Part shown: one piece after another, positions 1 through 5,712 of the stretch
Layout of the letters: every line of letters begins with the position of its first letter
Numbering within the stretch: the first letter of the stretch is position 1
Assembly: GCA_003497555.1 (NCBI GenBank)
Contig: DNNS01000661.1
Span: forward strand, 4,779 to 10,946
Reading direction: 5' to 3'
DNA from: Spirochaetia bacterium
Lineage (GTDB): Bacteria; Spirochaetota; UBA12135
Length of the DNA: 6,168 bases
Translations under genes and position numbers: made by a program
The notes under the pieces: generated by a model
The model's database searches: none
Told to the model about the DNA's origin: nothing
Seen by the model: the letters and a program-made list of their open reading frames with translations, nothing else

Positions 1-737
1 TGGGACAAAACTGCAATCAGAGCGGTAAACGGTTCCAGCGGTACAAGATCTCTGCCGATTGTGCTCATGACCCGTTTACCAAAGGTTATTACTCCTAAAG
101 CAATGGAAAGTCCGCCAATCAGGCAGGCAACAAAAGGCGTAATAATAAAAAAACCGGTATCAAGACCGAGAAAAACTCCGGTAACATTTGCGGAATTATT
201 GGCTCCCAGCGCATAGGAACCGTATACACCTGTTAAAATCAGGCCAATCTGTATAGTTCGGCCGGCAATAATGATATTTTTAAAAACCTTTTGCCAAAAA
301 TAACCTAAAGTTTTATACAGAATGACTGAAAGCAGCATGGCTCCGAGCGGTGTTCCTGCCCAGCAGATGAAAACCTTAAGCAGGGGTTTTAAATTGGTTT
401 CACCGCAGCATGCAAATCCTGAACCGATTATGCTTCCAATTACCGCTTGCGATGCGGATACAGGAATTTTCACAATGCTCATTATGGTTACGGTCAGGGC
501 AGCGGAAAAAGTTATAACAAATGCCGAAGACAGGGTATTTGCTCTAAGCCCGGACAAGGTATGCATTCCTGCCTGTCCTCCCAGCATTGCACCGGCTAAA
601 AGGAATATACATAAAATTATTGCAGCAGTGCGGAAACGCAATGTCTGGGTTGAAACAGCTGTTCCAAAAACATTGGCAGCGTCGTTTGATCCCAGCGCCC
701 AGCCTAAAAAAATCCCGCCTGTAAGCCAGGGCAGCAT
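1..737 (-). CDS. pit: PiT-family inorganic phosphate permease, N-terminal 245 residues (runs off left edge)
   Basis: Low-affinity inorganic phosphate transporter of the inner membrane (PiT/PHO4 family), which normally moves phosphate with H+, Na+ or as a metal-phosphate complex. I translated the reverse complement and it is open from the ATG at 737 to the edge. The family signature appears twice, as expected for its inverted-repeat fold: GSNDAANVFGTAV at residues 16-28 and GALGANN-like GANNSANVTGVF at 178-189. The segment PVSASQAVIGS (92-102) occupies the place of the usual STTHAIVGA loop. Several hydrophobic helices separate these motifs, and GKRVMSTIGRDLVPLEP (220-236) matches the conserved cytoplasmic stretch. 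The C-terminal half lies outside the window. The start overlaps the DUF47 stop by one base (TAATG) with no strong Shine-Dalgarno of its own, suggesting translational coupling. The counter-ion cannot be read from sequence. The family call is secure. Confidence 0.95.
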   Translation of the reverse strand, partial: MLPWLTGGIFLGWALGSNDAANVFGTAVSTQTLRFRTAAIILCIFLLAGAMLGGQAGMHTLSGLRANTLSSAFVITFSAALTVTIMSIVKIPVSASQAVIGSIIGSGFACCGETNLKPLLKVFICWAGTPLGAMLLSVILYKTLGYFWQKVFKNIIIAGRTIQIGLILTGVYGSYALGANNSANVTGVFLGLDTGFFIITPFVACLIGGLSIALGVITFGKRVMSTIGRDLVPLEPFTALIAVLS

Positions 738-1378
738 TATACTTGCCGTTTTACCGCTATCATCTGTATTTTACCGGCTGCCTTTTCTGCGTAGTCTGAA
801 ACCGCTGCCAGGTCCCTGATAACCGAAGAGTATTGTATTTTTTCCGGCAGGCCGAAATTTCCGCGGTACACCAGGCGGATCAGAACCCTGAGCAACCGGT
901 CGATCTCGCTTTCAAGACGATCAACTTCATCAATAAAAAATCCTGTTTTTTTTAGATCTGTAAAGAGCGCTTCAGCAGCCTGCAGACATTTTTCCACGGT
1001 CTGCATACAGCGTTCGAGCATAAGATGTACGTCATCTGTGAACTCTGCCGGCAGTCTTATTTCTTCAAGATAAATGCGATAAAGTATATGCTCCATGGCG
1101 TCCGGAACGGCATCAAGCGCCTCGATCAGGGAAAAATAATCAGCGCGGAAATGGGGAAGAAAAGCCCCGGCTGACAGGTGGCTGCCCAGACTGCGCCTGA
1201 TGTCATCGCATTTTGATTCCACCTCATGCACCCGGGCTGTAAGACGCTCAAGTAAATGCAGATCTTTTTTTTCCAGGTAGATTTTAAATGCTTCGGTAAA
1301 CAGAGCCGAACATTCCCGCACAGCTGAAAAATATTCAGCCAGCTCGCTGGTATATTTTTTTTCTTTATTCCAGAACAT
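737..1378 (-). CDS. DUF47 / PhoU-like phosphate transport accessory protein
   Basis: Cytoplasmic all-helical protein of 213 residues, the usual length for the DUF47 (TIGR00153) branch of the PhoU superfamily. Members sit next to PiT permeases and are thought to modulate them; the biochemical role is not firmly settled. Visible family marks are acidic metal-binding-type ExxxD clusters at E54-D58/D59 and E156-D160, the stretch LIEALDAVPDAME at residues 84-96, and a C-terminal helix with IRDLAAVSDYAEKAAGKI (187-204), typical of PhoU repeats. No signal peptide or membrane segment is seen. The start ATG at 1378 has a GGAG (1385-1388) six bases upstream, which decides the start. It is the first gene of a two-gene operon with the permease, whose ATG overlaps this stop codon. 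The pairing with a PiT gene is the classic arrangement and supports both calls. Confidence 0.93.
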   Translation of the reverse strand: MFWNKEKKYTSELAEYFSAVRECSALFTEAFKIYLEKKDLHLLERLTARVHEVESKCDDIRRSLGSHLSAGAFLPHFRADYFSLIEALDAVPDAMEHILYRIYLEEIRLPAEFTDDVHLMLERCMQTVEKCLQAAEALFTDLKKTGFFIDEVDRLESEIDRLLRVLIRLVYRGNFGLPEKIQYSSVIRDLAAVSDYAEKAAGKIQMIAVKRQV

Positions 1379-1384
1379 TTTTAA

Positions 1385-1388
1385 CTCC
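1385..1388 (-). promoter_or_regulatory. Ribosome binding site of the DUF47 gene
   Basis: GGAG on the minus strand with a 6-nt spacer to the ATG at 1378. It fixes the start of the phosphate operon's first gene. Confidence 0.75.
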
Positions 1389-1400
1389 GCACGCGTTAAT

Positions 1401-1419
1401 TGTCGGGGGCGCCCGGACA
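1401..1419. promoter_or_regulatory. GC-rich imperfect palindrome at the start of the phosphate operon transcript
   Basis: A 19-bp imperfect palindrome: TGTC pairs with GACA and GGG with CCC, with one G-G mismatch between them and a 3-nt centre. It stands out as a GC block in an AT-rich region. The -10 box at 1426-1431 places the transcription start near 1419, so the palindrome covers about +1 to +19, between promoter and ribosome binding site. It could be a repressor operator or a 5'-end hairpin affecting mRNA stability. No match to the E. coli-type Pho box was seen. The function is inferred. Confidence 0.35.
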
Positions 1420-1425
1420 GCAGGA

Positions 1426-1431
1426 ATTATA
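1426..1431 (-). promoter_or_regulatory. -10 box of the DUF47-pit operon
   Basis: A perfect TATAAT on the minus strand, 37 bp upstream of the GGAG ribosome binding site and about 47 bp upstream of the ATG. At the expected 16-18 bp spacing no good TTGACA-like -35 is present (for example AACATA), so the promoter may be activator-dependent or rely on the AT-rich upstream DNA. Confidence 0.5.
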
Positions 1432-1449
1432 CAATAAAGGAATATAATT

Positions 1450-1776
1450 ATGTTATTAAATTTGTATTTAATCCGAAAATATATTATGAAAGCAGCGGTA
1501 ATAAATAATCATCTTTCTGCTGAAGCAATACGGAAAACATCAGATTCCGTACAGCAGACAGCTGTAAAAATGGAAATAAAAACCGCAAAAAAACCTGATT
1601 TTAAAAAAGATAAAAATGATATTGACAGACTTTTTTTAAATAATTCCAAGGTAAAAAGAAGTCCCGTTTCCCCTCCCCCATATTATATCATTTACAAAAT
1701 TGCTCCCGGATTCAGTAAAATTTCAGTTTCTTTTGAAACTGAAAATTCTCCTTTTTTTGTCGCTCGCAACGCCTGA
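1450..1776 (+). CDS. Doubtful small hypothetical protein (108 residues)
   Basis: I recognise no family. In favour of a gene: the reading frame fills an otherwise empty 400-bp gap, has an AAAGGA (1436-1441) 8 nt before its ATG, and ends 4 bp short of the convergent methyltransferase, giving a tidy layout. The product is basic and Lys/Asn/Ile rich, with a polar middle (residues 40-65, many Lys and Asp) and a Pro/Tyr stretch near 73-80. It has no signal peptide, membrane segment or cysteines. A second ATG at 1486 lacks a ribosome binding site. Against: AT-rich DNA easily yields such frames, no convincing plus-strand promoter is visible, and a perfect hairpin that may act as a terminator (1721-1744) lies inside the 3' end. 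The start region also overlaps the DUF47 promoter on the other strand. Treat as unproven. Confidence 0.35.
   Translation: MLLNLYLIRKYIMKAAVINNHLSAEAIRKTSDSVQQTAVKMEIKTAKKPDFKKDKNDIDRLFLNNSKVKRSPVSPPPYYIIYKIAPGFSKISVSFETENSPFFVARNA
1721..1744. terminator. Perfect 10-bp hairpin, possible weak bidirectional terminator
   Basis: The arms TTTCAGTTTC and GAAACTGAAA are exact reverse complements around a TTTT loop. Read on the minus strand it lies about 37 bp after the methyltransferase stop and is followed directly by TTTTAC, so it may end that transcript. Read on the plus strand a run of seven T follows, but only after an 7-nt gap (1752-1758). The stem is AT-rich (3 GC pairs of 10), so termination would be weak. 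If the small ORF is real, the hairpin lies within its coding sequence. Confidence 0.45.
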
Positions 1777-1780
1777 AAAT

Positions 1781-2491
1781 CTAGATTTCGTGGTGGAATT
1801 GCCTGAAGAATGCTGCCAGGGTCGGCCCGTAAAATCCAAAAATTTTTTTCTGCAGGTTCAGGAAATTCATAACAGGGTCTGATAAATCTCTGCCGAAAGC
1901 CGCAAACCCGCCTTTATCGTGGCGGTAATCGCGCAGCAGAATAAACTTAGGAAATAAACTGAAACCGGCGGCATATTCGTCCCGGTTGGCATCATGCAGC
2001 AGAATAATGCCTCCCCCGTTTAATATGGTGCGGCAGTGAGACAAACAATCCATACGGGCGCGGCCGTCAATAATAATAAAGTCATATTTTTCCCGGGGAT
2101 GTGATATATACGCCCTGAAATCGTCGGCTGTCCCGTCGCGGCTTTTGTCCGCCCATTCCGTATTTTCCGGCGGCAGCAATTTAATAACTACCCGCGGATC
2201 TTTATTCAGCGGGATAATTTTCTGCGCCCATCCGGCATTATGTTCTATGGCCAGCCAGGCAGCATTTTTTTTCAGATACCCCGGATAATACAGAGTGGAA
2301 TATCCGCACCCCCATTCCAGCACCTTTTCCGGTTTCATGATTTTTAAAAGCCCGATCAGAACATCACGTTCCCGTTTTTTCATCAGAGGTTTCATGTGCT
2401 GTTCCCGGCGGAATATTTTGCCGGTTTCACGTATTATATTATCAGCTGTTTCCGCTAAAATCTGAAAGACAAAAAAAAGAAACGAGATCAT
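1781..2491 (-). CDS. Class I SAM-dependent methyltransferase, substrate unknown
   Basis: Rossmann-fold methyltransferase transferring a methyl group from S-adenosylmethionine to an unidentified acceptor. In 236-residue numbering, motif I is VLEWGCGYST (57-66), the acidic ribose-binding residue of motif II is E83 in AIEHN, a conserved block YDFIIIDGRARMDC (136-149) ends strand 4, and GGGIILLHDANRDEY (159-173) forms strand 5 with an HD pair often seen in O-methyltransferase-like families. The C-terminal part (about 175-236) is aromatic-rich and carries no motif I know. The start is ambiguous. The ATG at 2491 gives a hydrophobic leader (ISFLFFVFQILA) encoded over an eight-T run and has no clear Shine-Dalgarno. 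The ATG at 2395 (residue 33) has a GGGA 7 nt upstream and leaves all motifs intact. It stands alone: no glycosyltransferase or cofactor pathway gene adjoins it, so no substrate can be inferred. Confidence 0.85.
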   Translation of the reverse strand: MISFLFFVFQILAETADNIIRETGKIFRREQHMKPLMKKRERDVLIGLLKIMKPEKVLEWGCGYSTLYYPGYLKKNAAWLAIEHNAGWAQKIIPLNKDPRVVIKLLPPENTEWADKSRDGTADDFRAYISHPREKYDFIIIDGRARMDCLSHCRTILNGGGIILLHDANRDEYAAGFSLFPKFILLRDYRHDKGGFAAFGRDLSDPVMNFLNLQKKIFGFYGPTLAAFFRQFHHEI

Positions 2492-2518
2492 ATTTTCAAG
2501 TGTACAATGACATTCACA

Positions 2519-2527
2519 AATATAGCA
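2519..2527 (-). promoter_or_regulatory. Candidate extended -10 promoter for the methyltransferase
   Basis: The minus strand reads TGCTATATT, an extended -10 element (TGn plus a five-of-six TATAAT match). It predicts a start near 2512, about 20 nt before the ATG at 2491. The -35 position holds only A-rich sequence. A TTGAAA is present but just 10 bp away, too close to pair with this -10. Weak evidence. Confidence 0.3.
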
Positions 2528-2528
2528 A

Positions 2529-2561
2529 GGGAGATTTCAATATTTTTTTTAATATACTCCC
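2529..2561. repeat. Imperfect inverted repeat between surface-protein and methyltransferase genes
   Basis: GGGAG (2529-2533) pairs with CTCCC (2557-2561), and inside it ATATT (2540-2544) pairs with AATAT (2551-2555) around a T6 loop, with an asymmetric internal loop. It lies in the 121-bp gap after the surface-protein stop and immediately upstream of the methyltransferase -10. It could be a transcription stop for the upstream gene or an operator. No T-run follows on the minus strand, which argues against a classical intrinsic terminator. Confidence 0.3.
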
Positions 2562-2612
2562 AAGCCTGTACCTAAAAAAATAAAATTACTTCAAAGACTA
2601 TCCTGCATCAAC

Positions 2613-4943
2613 CTAATTATTTTGCAGAAAGGAATGAATTTTATATATTTCCGTATTTCTGCCGCTTACTATAATGGAAATAATGTATAATCCGGTTGAA
2701 GCCGTGCGGCCGGTATTATCAAATCCGTCCCAAATCCAGAAATTTATCCATTCCTCAAAACCGTCTTCTCTTATTTTTTTTCCGTTTATATCCGCTATCT
2801 GAATTCTTACGGAACCGCGATCCGGATTCGGAAACCCGATTTGCACAGCGGTATGCGCCGTATTACAGGAATGAGGTGAAAACAGCCGGTTTTTTACAAC
2901 CACTTTTTCTTCCGAATACCCCAGGGCGTTGTACATTACGCCAAAAACACCGGGAGTACTTACTGTAGTTTCCAGTTCCAGGAAACTGAAATTATTTTCC
3001 CTCCGGTTTTCATATTGCAAGGTTGAAAGCTGTGTCCAGGTTTTACCGTTCCAGGATGCACAAAAAAAGCTGTCCTTATGTGCAGCTATTGTATAACCCG
3101 ATGCAGCAGAGGGATGGAAAGAAAGTGCGCCGTTTACAGCCGGAATGCGGAATCTCAGGCGCAAAGGGCCTTTCAACTGATTTTTAAGATCAGCTCCGGT
3201 TATTTCCACCTGATGATACACAGGTTTTCCGCTATCATAAAAACTTACATAACGGTTTGAGAGTACTGTCATGGATATTGTACATGTGCCTGCCAGGGCA
3301 TACTGCGGTATAAATAATTCGGCAAGCAGGGTGGCCAGACTTCCGCCGCTTACTCCCAGGCTCACCTGGCGGAAAGCCACAGCATGACTATCTGAAATAT
3401 TGGTTACAGAAAAAGCGCTGCCCAGGCCGTACACAGCTTCAATCCAGTACGAATAACGATCGCCGTAAACAATACGTTCGTCAAGATATTCGTATAATGC
3501 CGGATTTTCAATTCGCGAATGCAGATTGTTCCCGCGGTAAAGATTAAAATGCGTAATGTTGGCGCTGGAAACACTTTTCCATTTCACCAGACAGCCTCTT
3601 GATTCATTGGAAAAAACAATGGAATGCGGAGAATATATCCGGTAAGGCAAAGCGGCAATAACCGTATGATTGGTGGCAGATGCGCCTGTAGATGAATTTA
3701 TCGTAGCAGTTGCGGTATAGTTTGAAAAAACATTGTATACATGCCCGAAACTTTCCGCTGATATATTCGTCATTCCGGGTGTATAAATACTGTTTTGTCC
3801 GTCTCCCCAGGAAATAACTACCGATGTTATAGTACCAATCAGAACCCGGGCGTTCAGTGAAACCTCTGCGTTTTCTCCGACAGCGCATGGAGATACTGCC
3901 GGAGAAAATGATGTGAATAATACACCGGAGAAAACTTCAGTGACACCCGGCGGCTTGCGGAACAAAAGAGGCGCAGACTGATTGCTGTATTCGGTCATAA
4001 TCCAGTTTGAAGATCGCATTATCGGGGAGATTCTGGCTTCATCAAGATACCCGGTAAAATTATAACCAAGACCGAAATACTGATTGGAAGGTTCCATTGC
4101 CGGGGAATGCGGATACGTTAACAATGAAAAGCCGTTATTGGAATACAGATTAAGAGTACTGGAACTATAGCTCAAAACAACGTAATTCCAGGAATTATTG
4201 GACATACCGATATTAAGATTTACTCCTCCTCCATTGGTAGCAAAGGCGAATTGTAAAAAAGCGCCGCTATTGCATCTTATATAATAATGCGAGCGCGTAT
4301 TATCATAGGTATCAAGTATACAACTGGCAGTGTTTTGTGCAGAAAAATTACCCTTGACCCACATGGAAAACGTTCCGGCCGGGCGGGGAAACCCGGAGCC
4401 ATCCAGAGCAGCGCAGGACAGATACCCGCTGCCGGCTGCGCTGTAATTTCCGTGAATTAATCCTGCTGCATTATAAGCAGGACCGCTGGTGCTCAGATTA
4501 TTGACACTGCCCGATGAATCATTCAAATCGGAGAGGTGATAAATACCCGCATATTCGCTCCAGACCGCAGCGGCATTCGCCTGATTACCCGCAGATTCCC
4601 CTCCGAAATACATATAAGTAATATTGGAATCTGATTCACTTGCTGAAAGAACCGGCATTTTAATCCAGGCAATTATAGTACCTTCGCAGTAGTATTCAAT
4701 CTCATGGGCAAGTTTTGTATAGCCGTTCTGCAACGTGAATAATATATCATGGCCGTTATTGGATGCCTTTGCGGATAAATCACTGTCATTACTGATAATT
4801 AACAGCATGGGAAAATTGGTTAAATTTCCGTTTACGGCAAGGTTATTGGTAATGACTTTTCGGTATTTCCAGTCACCATACCATGCCGGAGATAATAAAC
4901 CGATGGATATCACAGTATGGATTATAATTTTTTTTAATGACAT
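2613..4943 (-). CDS. Secreted multidomain surface protein: DUF2341 - LamG - PKD - FN3-like - FlgD-like tail
   Basis: Exported protein of 776 residues (ATG numbering), probably carbohydrate-binding or adhesive. No catalytic domain was recognised. Residues 1-20 form a signal peptide (MSLKK, a hydrophobic core, then SPA). DUF2341 covers about 22-115, with WKYRK (25-29), HDILFT and an AHEIEYY..AWIKMP stretch. A LamG/concanavalin A-like beta sandwich runs from about 125 to 315, ending in GYLDEARISP and WIMTEYSNQ. A PKD domain (340-432) carries WGDG (379-382) and HVY (401-403). An FN3-like domain spans about 438-518 (FNLYR, GDRYSYWIEAV). A beta-rich module (about 523-675) precedes a FlgD-like/T9SS-like C-terminal domain (698-768) with PNP, IADINGKK, WDG (738-740) and TGLYIISI. 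I chose ATG 4943 because AGGG (4952-4955) lies 8 nt upstream; an in-frame TTG at 4964 would add seven residues but has no ribosome binding site. The gene is monocistronic by appearance and diverges from marR. The anchoring route suggested by the tail is inference. Confidence 0.88.
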   Translation of the reverse strand: MSLKKIIIHTVISIGLLSPAWYGDWKYRKVITNNLAVNGNLTNFPMLLIISNDSDLSAKASNNGHDILFTLQNGYTKLAHEIEYYCEGTIIAWIKMPVLSASESDSNITYMYFGGESAGNQANAAAVWSEYAGIYHLSDLNDSSGSVNNLSTSGPAYNAAGLIHGNYSAAGSGYLSCAALDGSGFPRPAGTFSMWVKGNFSAQNTASCILDTYDNTRSHYYIRCNSGAFLQFAFATNGGGVNLNIGMSNNSWNYVVLSYSSSTLNLYSNNGFSLLTYPHSPAMEPSNQYFGLGYNFTGYLDEARISPIMRSSNWIMTEYSNQSAPLLFRKPPGVTEVFSGVLFTSFSPAVSPCAVGENAEVSLNARVLIGTITSVVISWGDGQNSIYTPGMTNISAESFGHVYNVFSNYTATATINSSTGASATNHTVIAALPYRIYSPHSIVFSNESRGCLVKWKSVSSANITHFNLYRGNNLHSRIENPALYEYLDERIVYGDRYSYWIEAVYGLGSAFSVTNISDSHAVAFRQVSLGVSGGSLATLLAELFIPQYALAGTCTISMTVLSNRYVSFYDSGKPVYHQVEITGADLKNQLKGPLRLRFRIPAVNGALSFHPSAASGYTIAAHKDSFFCASWNGKTWTQLSTLQYENRRENNFSFLELETTVSTPGVFGVMYNALGYSEEKVVVKNRLFSPHSCNTAHTAVQIGFPNPDRGSVRIQIADINGKKIREDGFEEWINFWIWDGFDNTGRTASTGLYIISIIVSGRNTEIYKIHSFLQNN

Positions 4944-4951
4944 TGTTCCCG

Positions 4952-4955
4952 CCCT
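4952..4955 (-). promoter_or_regulatory. Ribosome binding site deciding the surface-protein start
   Basis: AGGG on the minus strand, 8 nt before ATG 4943. A nearer GGGA (4947-4950) is only 3 nt away and too close. This favours ATG 4943 over the upstream TTG at 4964. Confidence 0.55.
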
Positions 4956-4976
4956 GAGCGTCAAGCAACCGGTAAT

Positions 4977-4982
4977 ATTATA
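4977..4982 (-). promoter_or_regulatory. -10 box of the surface-protein gene
   Basis: A perfect TATAAT on the minus strand, predicting a transcription start near 4970 and a leader of about 27 nt to ATG 4943. The -35 position at 17-18 bp spacing (TAGTTT or ATAGTT) is poor, so strength or sigma-factor use is uncertain. Confidence 0.45.
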
Positions 4983-5199
4983 TGAAATTTTTCTGCTAAA
5001 AACTATAAATTTTTTATCAGGTATATGGAAAAAAGTATAATTTTGCCGAATCGGATTTAATGGAATCGGGAAAAAAGATAAGGGCTAAAAATTCCGACAA
5101 ATAGTTATTATTGGTATTGTCTCTGGCGGTAAAAAAGCACGAAAATTAAATTTCATAATCCCCATCGCGATAAGCGCGGGGAGAGATACCGGAATATAT
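4983..5199. other. Divergent intergenic region between surface-protein gene and marR
   Basis: The full gap between the two divergent starts is 322 bp (4944-5265). Apart from the two promoters at its ends I find no gene: the only ATG-started plus-strand frames I noticed (from 5025 and 5061) encode 11 and 14 residues. It holds two copies of GAATCGG 15 bp apart (5048-5054 and 5063-5069), the first inside the palindrome CCGA-A-TCGG (5046-5054), and a GC-rich hairpin at 5161-5181. Otherwise it is AT-rich and unremarkable. Confidence 0.5.
5161..5181. repeat. Short GC-rich hairpin upstream of the marR promoter
   Basis: CGCG (5166-5169) pairs with CGCG (5175-5178) around ATAAG, and CCC (5161-5163) pairs with GGG (5179-5181) across a two-base bulge. 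It is a GC block in AT-rich DNA, 18 bp before the marR -35 box. It may be a regulator site or the remnant of a dispersed repeat; no T-run follows it, so it is unlikely to be a terminator. Confidence 0.3.
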
Positions 5200-5228
5200 T
5201 TGACTTTTTAAATATTTTATATTATAAT
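5200..5228 (+). promoter_or_regulatory. Near-consensus sigma70 promoter of marR
   Basis: -35 box TTGACT (5200-5205), a 17-bp spacer and -10 box TATAAT (5223-5228): eleven of twelve consensus positions at ideal spacing. The predicted start is near 5235, giving a leader of about 30 nt before the TTG start codon. So strong a promoter in front of a repressor gene fits negative autoregulation. Confidence 0.85.
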
Positions 5229-5252
5229 TATTTTAGTATATAAAATAATTAT
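5224..5252. promoter_or_regulatory. Probable MarR operator: perfect 12-bp inverted repeat over -10 and +1
   Basis: The arms ATAATTATTTTA (5224-5235) and TAAAATAATTAT (5241-5252) are exact reverse complements separated by GTATA. The left arm overlaps five of the six bases of the -10 box and the repeat covers the predicted start near 5235. Because most of the left arm is not transcribed, an mRNA hairpin is unlikely and a DNA operator is the better reading. MarR dimers bind AT-rich palindromes placed like this, so binding should block RNA polymerase. That this MarR is the ligand is inference. Confidence 0.75.
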
Positions 5253-5256
5253 GGAG
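5253..5256 (+). promoter_or_regulatory. Ribosome binding site supporting the TTG start of marR
   Basis: GGAG with a 9-nt spacer to TTG 5266, directly after the operator. The ATG at 5251 is followed at once by a stop (ATG GAG TAA), so TTG is the first usable start. Confidence 0.65.
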
Positions 5257-5265
5257 TAAATTAAT

Positions 5266-5712
5266 TTGATTAGCAATATTGAATTCTATGAAAAAACCAA
5301 CGAGCTGTTTCCCCGTTTTGTCAGGACTTTTAAGACTGTAAACGCCAATGAAATGCTTTATATTAAAAACGATCTTACCATTGTCCAGAAAATTGTTCTG
5401 AAAATCCTCATTAAAAAGCCGCATTATAAAATGACCGAGCTTGCGTCCTTACTGAATGTAACCATAGGTAATGTTACCGGCATCATAGACAAACTGGTCA
5501 AAAAAAAATACGTGAAAAGATACCGAAGCAAGCAGGATCGCAGAGTTGTATTTGTAGAGCTTGTTGCTGCAGGAAAAAAAATAGTCAACTTTTTTGAAGA
5601 AGCGGAAAAAAAACATATACTGAATATTTTATCCAGAATTACCGACCAAGAAAAAGAACAGCTTTTCAGCATTATGATGAAAATTGTAACGCAAATGGAG
5701 CATGTCCAATGA
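5266..5712 (+). CDS. MarR-family transcriptional regulator
   Basis: Cytoplasmic dimeric winged-helix DNA-binding protein of 148 residues, the usual MarR length; most members are repressors released by small phenolic, toxic or redox-active ligands. Residues 1-50 are the N-terminal dimerisation helices. The helix-turn-helix is MTELASLLNVTIGNVTGIIDKLVKKKYV (within 56-83), and the wing carries the diagnostic DxR motif at D91-R93 (SKQDRRVVFVEL) followed by G103. The C-terminal helices (105-145) complete the dimer interface. No cysteine is present, so the cysteine-based oxidation sensing of OhrR-type members is excluded. The start is TTG, supported by GGAG upstream; the next ATG (residue 30) would remove part of the dimer interface. 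It lies upstream of, and overlaps by 4 bp, a TolC-like gene, so it probably controls an efflux operon and itself through the palindrome at 5224-5252. The inducer is unknown. Confidence 0.95.
   Translation: MISNIEFYEKTNELFPRFVRTFKTVNANEMLYIKNDLTIVQKIVLKILIKKPHYKMTELASLLNVTIGNVTGIIDKLVKKKYVKRYRSKQDRRVVFVELVAAGKKIVNFFEEAEKKHILNILSRITDQEKEQLFSIMMKIVTQMEHVQ

Noticed and set aside
322..819. A 165-codon plus-strand open frame
   Set aside because: It lies antisense to the PiT permease and the DUF47 C-terminus, both of which have clear family motifs; the translation resembles no protein.
2696..3260. Plus-strand frames at 2696-2968 and 3078-3260
   Set aside because: They are antisense to the FlgD-like tail and the beta-rich module of the surface protein, with no family resemblance.
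3604..3888. A 94-codon minus-strand frame inside the surface-protein gene
   Set aside because: It is an out-of-frame shadow of the PKD region, with Cys/Arg-rich unnatural composition and no sign of a frameshift in the main gene.
4944..4964. Upstream TTG as start of the surface protein
   Set aside because: It adds seven residues before a clean signal peptide, has no ribosome binding site, and the DNA contains the AGGG that serves ATG 4943.
4735..5040. A 101-codon plus-strand frame across the surface-protein start
   Set aside because: It is antisense to the signal peptide and DUF2341 coding region and crosses its promoter; no recognisable protein.
5233..5672. Two minus-strand frames opposite marR (5233-5424 and 5424-5672)
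   Set aside because: They are antisense shadows of a complete MarR gene with intact helix-turn-helix and wing motifs.
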